Assembly: GCA_949752735.1 (NCBI GenBank)
Contig: OX457052.1
Coordinates: 10,832,612-10,896,611 of the forward strand
DNA length: 64,000 nucleotides
Direction: 5' to 3'
DNA from: Lumbricus terrestris
Lineage: Eukaryota; Annelida; Clitellata; Crassiclitellata; Lumbricidae
The notes under the pieces are model-generated. The model saw only the letters and a list, made by a program, of their open reading frames with translations, did not search any database and was not told the DNA's origin. Both the position numbers and the translations under genes were made by a program. This document shows positions 1 through 11,448 of this stretch, piece by piece. Positions within the stretch are counted from its first letter, which is position 1, and each line of letters opens with the position of its first letter.

Positions 1-302
1 ATGATGACAGACATATATCAAAGGAATCACTAAAAGACAATAGGTACGTTGTACCTATTTAGACAAGCTGCCTTGTTTCAACATGCTGATGAACGACTAC
101 ACCATGCAACACACAAAACAAAACGGATGTTACCAGGAACAACGAGTTCGGTTAAACCAGCAACACATGTCTGTGTCTGCCCCAAGCCACAACAATTTTT
201 TGCTCCATAGTGCAGTGTTGATATATGCCACATTGATACAAAACTTATAGGGTGAACAGTACTTTTTTCACATGTTTAAAACTGTGCCAGAGTAAGTACC
301 CT
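1..302. other. unassigned sequence
   Basis: No gene, RNA or mobile element recognised. Long overlapping ORFs begin just right of it but come only from the tetranucleotide repeat. Confidence 0.5.
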
Positions 303-640
303 GATGCATGCATACATACATACATACATACATAGTCGCATAGACATACATACTGGTACATATTACACACATACATAGATACATACATACATTCTTTCGT
401 TCGTATGTACGGCGTAAGCATGTATGTACATACATACATACATACATACATACATACATACATACATACATACATACACACATACACACATACATACATA
501 CATACATACATACATACATGCATGCAGACAAACATACGGGACATAAAGGCAAACATAAATACATACATACAGACAGACAAACATATGTACATATATAGAC
601 AGATATATACACATACATACACACATACCTACCTACATAC
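303..640. repeat. (CATA)n microsatellite
   Basis: Imperfect ACAT/CATA tetranucleotide run interrupted by CACA and CAGA variants. It produces spurious Tyr/Val/Cys/Met-rich and Tyr/Ile/His/Thr-rich reading frames on both strands. Confidence 0.95.
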
Positions 641-1744
641 AAAGAAGTGTCAAATAAAACTTCGCAAATTGCTACATCACTACATTACACAGCATTTAAA
701 ATGCCCCACTGAAACAAAGCTGTGCAAAATGCCAGAGTACCTGCCCTATAGGCAGGGAGTAAACTGGCACAGCACGCATCCTGGGCATGGTGTAAAACAC
801 CACTTGTAAGCATTGCATTCAAGAGAATCAGATCATGCAACTGCTGTGTTTTACAAACCGCAATGCATTACATGTAAGTGAACTCTGAGCATGGCATGTG
901 AGTCGGGCACAGTCACGATATACAGCAATCCATCCTATACTGACACCACAATTTACCCCAACCCCCATCCCAACCCCAACGCCACAAATTGTGTGCTATA
1001 TCTAATCTGGGGAATTCGACAACATAAGAGATACCAGCGAATGGGAATGGGACGGTAAAATAGAAGCCAATGAAGACTATTTATTCTGGAAAGCTGGAAG
1101 ACCCTGGAGAGTGGAGACATTTGAAAAGAAGATCTTCTGGTTACACCCTCCTCTTCCAACCTCATCCACCTCAACCCATCCAAAATAGGATTAATCGTTC
1201 TCCAGTCTTCCCTGACTAAATCAGGAAAATCCATTCACCTCCATGGAGCACAACTATCTACTAACTCTCCATCTCTCTCTCTCACCTTCAGGACCTCCTT
1301 GAAAGGTTTTCCTTCAACACTTCACAGTCCAAATATCTTTGAAAATTTCTCACCATCCAGTCAAACCAACCCGTTCCATGACTACCTGATCATTACCCTC
1401 TGTTTGTTCACTTTCTCGGCCCCCGGTCACTACTCATCTCTAGTTCTTCAACTGATCCGCCATGTTCAAGACTGTACCACATCTCTGGAACGATCTACCT
1501 CCTGAATTCCATGCTTTTCTTCGGCCGTCCACCGTTATTCCTAACCACCCACCATCACCTTTCTCGTGCTCCTTAAATATCCTTCCCCTTTGTCTTTCCC
1601 CTTTCTCACCTCCTTAAGAACTTTTACACGAACTTCCCCAATCCTCCACCCTTCAATTGTCGGCCCAAGCGAAACCCGCCTTAACATCAATTCAGTCCTC
1701 TGAACCTCCGGAAACCAGACTCTGACCTTCTTTGCACTGTAACC
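641..1744 (+). other. mostly unassigned; weak L2-like LINE C-terminus near 1455-1560
   Basis: Mostly unique sequence. Around 1460-1520 a plus-strand frame reads TVPHLWNDLPPEFHAFLRPS, which has the LWN-LPP pattern typical of the extreme C-terminus of L2/CR1-like LINE ORF2 proteins. No tail or further LINE homology could be followed. Weak call. Confidence 0.35.
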
Positions 1745-2539
1745 CATAGATTGAGTATTCGCATATTACGAATATTAAGATTTTCAAATATTCACGAATA
1801 TTAACGAATATTAAAACTGCCAACGAATATTATATTCGTAAAATATTATGTTCTTTCAAGAAATTCTTTATTCTTAATTCTTATTTTGTTAGTTATGAAA
1901 ATTTTTAATGTTTAACTTTTACTGAGTAAATTGTACAAAATTGAGTTAGCCTACGAATAGGCCTATATCAGTAAGTGACAATAACTTTAGTAGATTTAGG
2001 CTATTGTAAAAAAAACTTCAAGGTCTCTGCTGGGTCTGGCCAATGTGGCCATGCGGCATTCATATCACATTCGATACTTAATGTTAGTCACTTTGTCTGA
2101 CTTCTGGCCATCCTCCCCAACTGAAAGAGGCAAAGCCACCGATGGCAGCTGACAAGTAGCAGCAATAGCAGCTGCCTATAGGCTAAATTATAAATAAACT
2201 TTGACTGACTATAATAGTAACTGAAAATTGATAAAGTAGTTTTATATTAGTGTAGCAGGATGAGTAAATGTAAATGCCAACGCAGGAAATAATAGTGCCA
2301 GATTACAAGTAAACATTACCATGATCTCAGCTTGTTAAGCGCATTGCATATTTTAATTCAGCCTTGCCCTGGATGCGAGTAGAAACTGAAACTGCTAAAT
2401 ACCTAGTAACATTGTAGTTTCGATCGTTCACCTAAATTCGTTAACGAATATTTGCGAATATTTACGAATATTAAAAAATCTTAATATTCACGAATATTTA
2501 CGAATATTAAACCCTAAAGTCACGAATACTCAATCTATG
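1745..2539. mobile_element. hAT-like non-autonomous element, AT-rich
   Basis: Terminal inverted repeats CATAGATTGAGTATTCG at 1745 and its complement ending at 2539 are flanked by an exact 8-bp duplication CTGTAACC (1737-1744 and 2540-2547), the signature of hAT transposition. Both subterminal regions are dense in ACGAATATT/AATATTCGT motifs, which may be transposase binding sites. The 795-bp interior has no coding capacity. Confidence 0.85.
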
Positions 2540-2547
2540 CTGTAACC

Positions 2548-3612
2548 CAACTTGTGAATAAGCTGATACCTGTACCTGGCTTTCGAGTGGCACTTTAGAA
2601 GCTTGGAGATTATGATAACAGCCCATCTTAGGTCAGAGATAGTAACTGAAGTAGTCCTGGTCAGGGAGCCAACAGGCAGGGATACCCAAATATCAATATT
2701 TAGCTCTCTCTGTCTCTCCCTGTCTGTCCGTCTGTCTTTCTGTCTGTCTGTCTCTCAGACAGTGCCGGAGAAGTGCTAATTAGGCAGGTAAGTCACGGTC
2801 GAACATAAACATCAAATCCCAGCCTCACAACATCATCTGGTACTGGCAGAGACTGTCAGGATAAAGTACAAATGCTGACAATCATGTCCGACGATGATGA
2901 AGCATAGATCTGTTTCGAGCCACCCACCCAGAAACAACAAAAACAGGTTCCGTAACAGTTCGAAGGTCCAGCTGCGTGCATATACCCATGCCACCTACCA
3001 CGAAAGTCCAGGTACGAACACTTGAATCAGCAACGCGAACGTGTGCGATCATCTGCAGCAGAACGTCGCTCGATTTGGGAAATAATTCTGTATCGACGAA
3101 AACACATTCCGAATACTTCGCTGAAACACGCACCCGCATGCAAAGACTTCAGTACGCGGAAAACAAGTGCACAGATAAAGGTGTAATGTTGCTGAGAACC
3201 AGGAGCATGCACGGTAGAAGGGGGGAAAATAAGTGCCAAGATTGAAGAACAGCCCAATACCAATTCCAATATATGAATCAAACAGAAAGCAAGACTGTAA
3301 AAATAAAATACAACTACCCAGCTCCAAAATACGCACCTAGCAGCAACAAGTACACCTGTTGCATAGACGCAGACAGTATACATGCATATATCAAGTACAC
3401 AGACACAAGTACCAGATGAAAGAAGAAGAAGAAGAACGCTGGCCAGTCTCCAGAAAACTAAAGTGATCATGAAACAAATTCCTCTGTGAAATAATAATAA
3501 TAATCATGACAATTTATATGGCACCGTAAAACAGCCATGCCGTAACAAGGGTGCCTATCAGCAGCCAACAAGCGAATTAAGCCCTACAGAACAAGTATGT
3601 TTATAACTTAGA
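2548..3612. other. unassigned sequence with a small CTGT microsatellite
   Basis: 2575-2630 (GGCTTTCGAGTGGCAC...) resembles 16700-16750, so it is an unnamed dispersed repeat. 2701-2758 is a (CTGT)n run. 2880-3480 holds long opposing ORFs without recognisable protein features. Confidence 0.5.
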
Positions 3613-3621
3613 TTTAAAAGA

Positions 3622-4014
3622 GTCCACTCAGCCGGTGTCACGTGACAGAGTCTCCCCAAAAGTTCCCCATTTCGAAACAGATTTTCCCTGGCAGATCTGT
3701 TCCAGAATATATCCCTGCCTCCCTTCGGGGGGACTACATTCTGAAATAAAGTCTCCGGGGGAGACAATATATTTCTCCGTCGAGGAAATGAAGTCTCCCC
3801 ATTCAGCATGAAATGGTCGACAGTCACATAAAATTTACAGGTGAGCAGGTCAAACCGTTAGCGTACGTTGCTAAATTATTTAACACGAACATATAATACG
3901 ATTTTATATCGGAAAAATTTCGCCCAACACAAAGAGTTTCGGCCAAGAGGGGCTCTGTTTTCGGGGGTGGGGAGACTTTATATCGGAGAGATTTTATATC
4001 GTGACATCGGCCGA
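3622..4014. mobile_element. short TIR element, 'CCGGTGTCACG' family, copy 1
   Basis: Left end GCCGGTGTCACGTGACAGAG and right end whose complement reads GGCCGATGTCACGATAT are imperfect inverted repeats, with GAGTCTCC-type blocks inside. The interior shares a GTTGCTAAATTATTTA block with the element at 22073-22637 (opposite orientation). No clear target duplication was found, so class is uncertain. Confidence 0.5.
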
Positions 4015-5380
4015 TCGAATAGATGCAGGAAGTCTGTTCTAGCAACGAGGATCAGACAAGTAAGATATTGGACAGGAACGTGGCTAATTATTACGAAAAA
4101 GAACAAGAGAAAAAAAGTACAAGAGAAAAAAAGTACAAGAGAAAGGAACAGACTGCGCACAGCAAGATCTACGATGCTCAGTAAATTCTCATCAAACGAA
4201 ATTCTCTTCCGAAGTGCGTAGGAGATCTGTCCCATCGCCCCACCGCTATACATGAATTATCCTTTGTATACACAAGGAAAGCTGCTGAACATCAGCAACC
4301 ACATCTCTACGTGACAATAATATCAACTGCATTACTACTGCTTAGAAGGAAATTCAATCATTTGTTATATTGTGACTTAACACACAATTTTAAATTAAAT
4401 TTTACCTTTAGTACTATAATGCTTTTTGATTTATTATAATTCATTTACTTTGACTGTTAATTAGTTAGGGCGTGTGCTTTGAATTAGTAATATTAACTTG
4501 TGCTTTATTGACCTTCATAAAATAATAAAAATAACAATAATAATAACAATGAATTGTAATAATTGGATATTAAATAATAAAAAAACGCTTCAGATGCCGC
4601 TATAGACTAACAGTCTCCAGACAATTTTTTGCCTCCCGAGCAATTAGAACTACCTTTGGTAAAAAAAATAATACAAAAATAATAATAAGCTTGTCTATTT
4701 GCACTCAGCATAACAATATGGAGATGGGGGAGGCAATGCAATGCCAGAGCATTTCATGGCACCTTTACCAATTTTGCGGGGGACGAGGCCTGAATTTCCA
4801 GACATTGAGCAACAGCTCCTAGCATAATTTTTTAGACTCCTGAGGGATTATACGTAACTTAGAAAATAATAATAATAAAAATGATGATAATAATAATAAT
4901 AATAAAATCTATATATGCACTCAACATACCAATGCAGAGGCTTTTTGAAGACACTTTGCAGGTTTCAACGAGCTCCTAAGTATCATTTAATTATACACCA
5001 GGTCAAAAATTACGAAAACAATGAAAACAACATAAAAGGTTTTTGGTCAAGTGTACATCATTATAGCCTACGAAAAGCACAGTTTCAGGTAGTTTTATTG
5101 CCTCAATCTGGCAGATTTATAAAGGATATGTGCCGTATTGTCATCATCATCAGCAATTGTGTAATAACTGCTTCCTAGATGACCCTGTCAAGAGTGATGG
5201 ATGTTAGCTTCAACAGTCAGCCACCATAATAGAACGGTTTCCTCAAGGGGCACAGGTATGATAAAAGACCTCTTCAGTCTTCCATGCCAATCAAGTCAAA
5301 GCTCCGCCCCTTTTGCTCCGCCTCTTTCTCTTACTTAACGCCAGGAACATAAAACGCCGTCGGATCGAACTAAAAATCGG
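4015..5380. other. unassigned AT-rich sequence
   Basis: AT-rich, with short (AAT)n runs near 4540, 4670 and 4865-4905. Two stretches (4600-4690 and 4790-4870) look like diverged copies of one another. No gene seen. Confidence 0.5.
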
Positions 5381-5514
5381 GCCACGAATCAGTGTTTAAT
5401 CTAGTCCCCATCCTCTGGGGGGGAATTGGGGTTTCTGGGGGGGGAGACATTTGAACGTCTGAAGGACGCTCGTGATGCGCGTAGCACCGAGACCGGGAGG
5501 GGTATGGGGAGGGG

Positions 5515-6800
5515 GATGTGCCCTTCCCCATCAGAAACTTTTTGAATTTCCACATTGCAATGGCAGCATTTTAAGGTGTCATCTAAGCAAAATAGCTGTA
5601 CTGTTTCAGTGACCCATTAGAAAATTTTTGAATTTCAACATTGCAATGCAAGCATTTTAAGGTGTCATCTTAACAAAATAGCTGTACTTTTTCAGTGACC
5701 CATTAGAAAATTTTTGGATTTCCACATTGCAATGGCAGCATTTTAAGGGGTCATCTTAACAAAATAGCTGTACTGTTTCAGTGATACATTATAAACTTTT
5801 TGAATTTTCACATTGCAATGGCAGCATTTTAAGGTGTCATCTTAACAAAATAGCTGTACTGTTTCAGTGACCCATTAGAAAATTTTTGAATTTCAACATT
5901 GCAATGGCAACATTTTAAGGTGTCATCTTAACAAAATAGCTGTACTTTTTCAGTGACCCATTAGAAAATTTTTGGATTTCCACATTGCAATGGCAGCATT
6001 TTAAGGGGTCATCTTAACAAAATAGCTGTACTGTTTCAGTGACCCATTAGAAAATTTTTGAATTTCCACATTGCAATGCAAGCATTTTAAGGGGTCTTCT
6101 TAACAAAATAGCTGTACTGTTTCAGTGACCCATTATAAACTTTTTGAATTTTCACATTGCAATGGCAGCATTTTAAGGTGTCATCTTAACAAAATAGCTG
6201 TACTGTTTCGGTGACTCATTAGAAAATTTTTGGATTTCCACAATGCAATGGCAGCATTTTAAGGGGTCATCTTAACAAAATAGCTGTACTGTTTCAGTGA
6301 CCCATTAGAAAATTTTTGAATTTCCACATTGCAATGCAAGCATTTTAAGGTGTCGTCTTAACAAAATAGCTGTACTGTTTCAGTGGCCCATTAGAAAATT
6401 TTTGGATTTCCACATTACAATGGCAGCATTTTAAGGGGTCATCTTAACAAAATAGCTGTACTTTTTCAGTGACCCATCAGAAAATTTTTGGATTTCCACA
6501 TTGCAATGGCAGCATTTTAAGGGGTCATCTTAACAAAATAGCTGTACTGTTTCAGTGACCCATTAGAAAATTTTTGGATTTCCATATTGCAATGGCAGCA
6601 TTTTAAGGGGTCATCTTAACAAGATAGCTGTACTGTTTCAGTGACCCATTAGAAACTTTTTGAATTTCCACATTGCAATGGCAACATTTCAAGGTGTCGT
6701 CTTAACAAAATAGCTGTACTTTTTCAGTAACCCATTAGAAAATTTTTGGATTTCCACATTGCAATGGCTGCATTTTAAGTGTCATCTTAACATGATATTA
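5515..6800 (+). repeat. 86-bp minisatellite, about 15 copies
   Basis: The landmark CATTGCAATGGCAGCATTTT recurs every 86 bases (5554, 5640, 5726, 5812 ... 6758). Units alternate slightly (GAATTT/GGATTT, GTGTCATC/GGGTCATC). The array lies wholly inside the hAT-like element 5390-7001. Confidence 0.93.
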
Positions 6801-6870
6801 TCATATATTATAGTAGAAAATAATGTCATTATAATCATATAATAATAAATAATATCACGATATATTATAA
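6800..6870. repeat. AT-rich imperfect repeat
   Basis: ATATTATCATATATTATAG-like tract between the 86-bp array and the right arm of the hAT-like element. Confidence 0.5.
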
Positions 6871-7374
6871 CACTTCATGTAAAACAATGATGAAACAGTA
6901 ACTAAAAACCAATATCATTTCGTCAATTTTTTCTGGGGGGGGAAATGTCAATCCTGGGGGGGGGAACTTTCCCCCCCCAGAGACGTCTAGATTAAACACT
7001 GGCCACGAATGCCGAACATCCCTCCTCACCCATACAAACCACTTAGGCTTACCTACGTCATGCAAAACATCTCGTCCGTGTTTGTCTGTATGCCTGCCTG
7101 TGCGCCTGTCCGTATGCCTGTCTTTCTGCTTGTCCTGCGGGGCATTTCTATAACTGAATAACCTCGTTGAAAGGTTGTTGTTCGTTTTATTGTTCTTCTT
7201 CAAGGTTTCAATGTCCCACCAAACTATAACTATTGACTTACAACTACACTAAAAGGGTCGTTTAGACCATTGACCAACTACCATCTAGATTTAGATGCAA
7301 TGCAGATTTTCACAGGTTCTGACAGGTACTATAAAAAATACCCAGACATATACAGTGTTATACACACACATATG

Positions 7375-7600
7375 TGGGGCGCGGTGGTGTAGTGGTGGCG
7401 TCGTTGCCTTGAAGCCGGAAGGTTCGAGGTTCGAATCCACCTCGCCGCGTAAGGACCTTGGGCAAGTCCTTCACTCACAATTGCTCAGCGCTTCGGCGTG
7501 AAACTCCGATGCAGTGTCCACTCTGCATTCGGGAGTGCCTCTGAGTAGTGCGAGCTTGAAGGGGCGCTATAACAAGTGCTATCCAAACAAACAAACAAAC
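7375..7600 (+). mobile_element. tRNA-derived SINE, copy 1 (full head)
   Basis: Pol III promoter-like head: A-box region GTGGTGTAGTGGTGG and B-box GGTTCGAATCC, then a conserved body (GGGCAAGTCCTTCACTC..., CGGCGTGAAACTCCGATG) and an L2-like tail CTCTGAGTAG...CTTGAAGGGGCGCTATAA with a (CAAA)n end. This is one of 15 copies in the window and close to the family consensus. Confidence 0.9.
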
Positions 7601-7601
7601 A

Positions 7602-8360
7602 TATGCATACATACAAACACACAAACGTACACACCAAACTGTATATAAGCTCATACACAGTCACCCTACCATACCTATAGAGCTGTATTATGCCCCAAAA
7701 AAATTTCAGAGGGCAACGACCTCTGTTGTCATAAGCCCTCGTCAAATCTGGATCCATCCCTACCCTACCCTATATTGCTTAAAAGATTCCAGTTGGCCCC
7801 AAGTTGCAAAAACCAGGAAGACCAATTCATCTTAATAATAACCTTGTACCAATTAAGTCCTTCAATCAATCATATATACAAAACATCCACAACAAACATC
7901 AAGGGCTATAATCAAGCCGCTACAGAACTTGACATCAAAGCTAGATAACAAGGTTGTGATAAACGGCCGTGTGTGTGTGTATAAAAAAGTGTACATATCA
8001 AAGCATACCCAAAGCAAGAAACTATAGTCAAGGCCAGAGTTCTCATAGTCTACAGGCTGTATACAAGCCAGCGGTGACTAACATAGGAAGCCATGCATAT
8101 CGAGGGCCTTATAAGATTAGGATAAAAACTTTCTTTTATGAATGTATATGAACTCCGAGAATGCTTGGAATTGTCTGACATTGGACACAGATGTGTAACA
8201 TAAGAAATAAGACACAAGCAATTCAAGGTAACACAAGAAATAAGGTAACAGAAGAATAAGGAATGAGGTAACTAAAGTATTAAGGTAACTCAAGTAATAC
8301 AGTCACAAGATGTAACAACATAAGCAACATGGTAACACAATTGTGGGTTGTAAGATTATA
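7602..8360. other. unassigned; short imperfect tandem repeat at 8195-8350
   Basis: 7600-7640 continues the SINE tail as CATA/CAAA repeats. 8195-8350 repeats AAGAAATAAGGTAACA-like units of about 20 bp. No gene seen. Confidence 0.5.
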
Positions 8361-8361
8361 T

Positions 8362-8550
8362 TTGGTGCCATGACGCCGGAAGGTTGCAGGTTCGAATCCA
8401 CCTCAAGCCGCTGCGTTGAGACCCTGAGCAAGTCCTTCACTCACAATTGCTCAAGCACTTCGGCGTGAAACTCCGATTTCGGGAGCGCCTCTGAGTAGAA
8501 ATCGTGAAGGGGTGTACTATAGAAATTGCTCATGAAAACAAGAAATAAAG
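8362..8550 (+). mobile_element. tRNA-derived SINE, copy 2 (head degraded)
   Basis: Same family: B-box GGTTCGAATCC, body CGGCGTGAAACTCCGAT and tail CTCTGAGTAG...GTGAAGGGG. The A-box end is decayed and part of the body before CGGGAGCGCC is deleted. Confidence 0.8.
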
Positions 8551-8779
8551 AAACACTATAGGACTAAGGTAACAGAGCAAGCTCTCAAGATATTCAAAAA
8601 TTTGATTTACAGTAGTCACTATAACTCAGAGCCAAAAACACTTTCGTTTACATATAAATGCACTGGTGGCCCAGTACAAACAAACCCGGAATTGAGCAGA
8701 CTGAGCCAGTTACAATGCTACAAACAAGGTTATGGCTTTAGCCTTTAGCTGATAAGCATGGTCCAACTTCTTGTATGCG

Positions 8780-9000
8780 TGGGGCACGGTGGTGTAGGGG
8801 TATGTGCGTTGCCTTGCAGATGGAGGGCTGCAGGTTTGAATCCACCTCAAGCTGCGTAGGGACCTTGGGCACGTCCTTTACTCGCAAATGCTCATGCACA
8901 TTGTCATGAAACTCTGATTCAGTGTCCGTGCTGTAGTCAGGAGTGCTTCTGAGTAGATACATATATCTTGAAGGGCCATAGCAAGTCCTCATGCAAGTAT
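8780..9000 (+). mobile_element. tRNA-derived SINE, copy 3
   Basis: Head TGGGGCACGGTGGTGTAGGG, B-box-like GGTTTGAATCC, diverged body, tail CTTGAAGGGCCATAGCAAG. It runs straight into a CATA microsatellite. Confidence 0.85.
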
Positions 9001-9206
9001 ACATACATATGTACATACCTACATCCATCCATACATAAATACATACATACAAACATACACACATGCAGGCATCCATACATACACACACATACATACATAC
9101 ATACACACATACAATGTCATACACAAATACATACATACATACATACATACATACATACATACATACATACATACATACATACATACATACATACATACAT
9201 ACAATG
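9001..9206. repeat. (CATA)n microsatellite at a SINE tail
   Basis: Imperfect then nearly perfect CATA run (9128-9201) growing from the 3' end of the SINE at 8780-9000. Confidence 0.95.
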
Positions 9207-9487
9207 TACAATTGTACATACATCTACTCAGTCGCTTGTGAAACTGTGGACAGAACCAAGGTAGGCCTATACTAACACTGATGTGAAGAAATCAATAGCA
9301 TGCAAGCGCCCGACAGACAGGACTTCATTTCACACAGAGTGTATAAATATAACCATTGCAGACGACTTCCGTGTAAGCGAATAACAAACCAGGCAGACGA
9401 CAACCCGGCCGTCGAACACTCAACACTAGTGTCTAACCCAGCGAGACATGCACGATCCTAACATATCCAATAGTGTTTGCTTCTTAC

Positions 9488-9678
9488 CGTGCAAATCCCT
9501 CGGCGTCTAGATTCCTCTTCGGGCGCGTGTCAACAATGATTACATTATGATGATAGTCGTTGTAGAGCTGGACGGCCGCCTCTGGCGTCGCGGCAACGTG
9601 ACAGCTGTACTTGGCCATTTCGGCGGCTCGCAGAATGGCATCGCACTGAGCGTCCTTCTTCGCAAAGACCAGCAAGAT
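9488..9678 (-). CDS. PDE8: PDE8-like cAMP phosphodiesterase, REC-domain exon
   Basis: Internal exon of a high-affinity cAMP-specific 3',5'-cyclic nucleotide phosphodiesterase of the PDE8 family. It covers the start of the N-terminal receiver-like (REC) domain that precedes PAS and the catalytic HD domain. The minus strand shows a pyrimidine-rich acceptor ending TTTTTACAG at 9679-9687, then 63 open codons beginning ILLVFAKKDAQCD and containing AATPEAAVQLYNDYHHN, VIIVDTRP and NLDAEGFAR, then donor CG|GTAAGAA at 9481-9488. The exon enters in phase 0 and leaves after two bases of an Arg codon. The order LLVFAK-D-Q, C, TPE-A, HH, I-VD-R, DAE matches PDE8A/8B as I recall them. The VD aspartate sits where a response-regulator phospho-acceptor would be. 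The exon is GC- and CpG-rich, unlike its AT-rich surroundings. Later exons are not visible and should lie left of position 1. Family assignment is from memory of the family, not a search. Confidence 0.87.
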
Positions 9679-10067
9679 CTGTAAAAATAGATAGAAGCTG
9701 GCGGTGAAGGGTTGATGGCTATAGACGATAGAAGATCCATGGTAGTAGTCTGTCCGTGCTAGTTAATGAAGTGTGATGAAAAAAAGGTAGTGATAATGAT
9801 GAAGAGATGGTGATAAGCGTGGAGAGTGTTCATTCACATCCTTCGGGCCCCAAACAGCTAGCACCAGGAATTGATAATTAGAGGCTTGGGAATAGGATAA
9901 AGAAGATGAGGATGATGATGAAGATCATGGTGATGACGACTTCAACGACGACGATGATAGTGATAAAGATGAATGTAGTGCTATTTAAAACTGCAAAATT
10001 GTAAATTATATTTTGGCCAAAGTTTTGTGTACATATTGACAATTGACATACATAAGTACAGTACTGC

Positions 10068-10070
10068 ATT

Positions 10071-10148
<78 letters not shown>

Positions 10149-10200
10149 GTCGTCGTCGTCGTCGTCATCATCATCATCACCATCATTATTATCATCATCA
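10068..10200. repeat. (ATC)n microsatellite
   Basis: Long trinucleotide ATC run with a CGT-variant block (10149-10165). It gives spurious poly-Ser and poly-Met frames. Related GAT/GAC imperfect runs extend over 9790-9970. Confidence 0.95.
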
Positions 10201-10289
10201 AAAATAAGAGAGCTAACAGATCATTTTTGGCAAATTTGATAACAAATCTGAAAGCTTATAAAAATTATGAGGATCTGTAAAAAAATCAC

Positions 10290-10372
10290 TGTGCTGGTGT
10301 TGGGAGCACCTCTGATTAGCTTCGTTGAAGAAGTGCTATATAAATACTTTAATGAATGAAGGAATGAAAGCT
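10290..10372 (+). mobile_element. L2-like LINE 3' end
   Basis: TGGGAGCACCTCTGATTAG, then GAAGAAGTGCTATATAAAT and an (AATG)n tail. This is the 3' UTR shared by the L2-like LINEs here. Confidence 0.7.
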
Positions 10373-10569
10373 GAGATGCAGAAAAGATAAGTAACGTGGT
10401 CAGGGATAGAAAGCAATGGTTAATGAATGCAGTGAAATGTCATTGAGAGTCGAAAGACATGATTTAGTTTCACAAATATATCACATAGAACTTGACTTAT
10501 TAATCCCTACAGGGCCTACACAACTCTGATCATCCAACCCACTCAATTGTTTGAACTGGCAAGTCAAAG

Positions 10570-10835
10570 GCAAAAAAATGCAAGAGAGAGAGAAAGAGAG
10601 ATCAGAGAGAGACAGAGAGATGACAGAGACAGACAGACAGAAACAGACAGACAGAGACAGACAGAGAGTCACGAGAGAGACAGAGACAGATAGAGAGTCA
10701 GAGAGACAGAGAGACACAGACAGACAGAACCAGAGACAGACAGAGAGTCACGAGAGAGACAGAGACAGAGAGAGAGAGACAGACAGACATAGACAGATAC
10801 AGACAGACAGAGAGAGAGGTACACACAGAGAGACA
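10570..10835. repeat. (GACA)n/(GAGA)n microsatellite
   Basis: Mixed ACAG/GAGA tetranucleotide tract with an internal duplication. Source of spurious Arg/Asp/Glu-rich frames. Confidence 0.93.
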
Positions 10836-11044
10836 GTGGGACATTTAACCAGATCAAGTTCTATCCCTACATTGTTGCAAGGTATACGTCAGCAAATGCG
10901 TCAGACATTCTTCTACAGCAGCAGCAGCAGACAACAAAGGTTGAAGTTCAATTTCAATGCAAACTATTCATCGTCAGCTCAGAAAGTTTATTTAGGCAAA
11001 GAAAAAATCATAATCTGACAGCTACAACTTCCTCATCCATCCTC

Positions 11045-11392
11045 ATCTACCTACCTATCAACCAGCCAACCTACCTACCTACCTACCTACCTACCTACCT
11101 ACCTACCTACCTACCGACCTACCTACCTACCTACCTACCTACCTACCTACCTACCTACCTACCTACCGACCTACCTACCTACCTACCTACCGACCGACCG
11201 ACCGACCCACCTACCTACCTACCTACCTACCTACCCACCCACCCACCTACTTACCTACCTAACCTTACCCCACCCCACCCCATCCCACCCACCCGTCCGT
11301 CCGTCCATCTATGGATCCATCCATCCATCCATCCATCCATCCATCCATCCATCCATCCATCCATCCATCCATCCATCCATCCATCCATCTGT
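11045..11392. repeat. (CTAC)n then (CATC)n microsatellites
   Basis: 11070-11260 is CTAC/CCGA/CCCA repeats and 11306-11390 is near-perfect CATC. Both lie just left of a hAT-like insertion. Confidence 0.94.
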
Positions 11393-11448
11393 CTCTGTTT
11401 GATCACTCCAGTCTTAAGCTCTTCTAGTCTAGTATGGTCTCTATAAAG

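Larger units (their letters stand above)
5390..7001. mobile_element. hAT-like element with internal 86-bp minisatellite
   Basis: Inverted ends CAGTGTTTAATCTAG start at 5390 and end at 7001, flanked by a 9-bp direct repeat GCCACGAAT (5381-5389, 7002-7010; hAT normally makes 8 bp). Next to both ends are C/G homopolymer blocks. The interior is a tandem array. The non-array flank (5395-5530) is shared with the elements at 53452-55316 and, more weakly, 50449-51396, which carry only one array unit each. No transposase is encoded. Confidence 0.8.

Noticed and set aside
245..809. Long Tyr/Val/Cys/Met-rich and Ile/His/Thr-rich ORFs on both strands
   Set aside because: Pure by-products of the CATA tetranucleotide repeat; the same happens at 8738-9275, 17061-17249 and 26388-26594.
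3027..3470. 147-residue minus-strand ORF with hydrophobic stretch
   Set aside because: No family motif, no flanking splice signals that make sense, and a competing plus-strand ORF; left unassigned.
7375..7450. tRNA gene (A- and B-box with GGTTCGAATCC)
   Set aside because: No cloverleaf fits; fifteen copies with a shared non-tRNA body and LINE-like tail identify it as a SINE.
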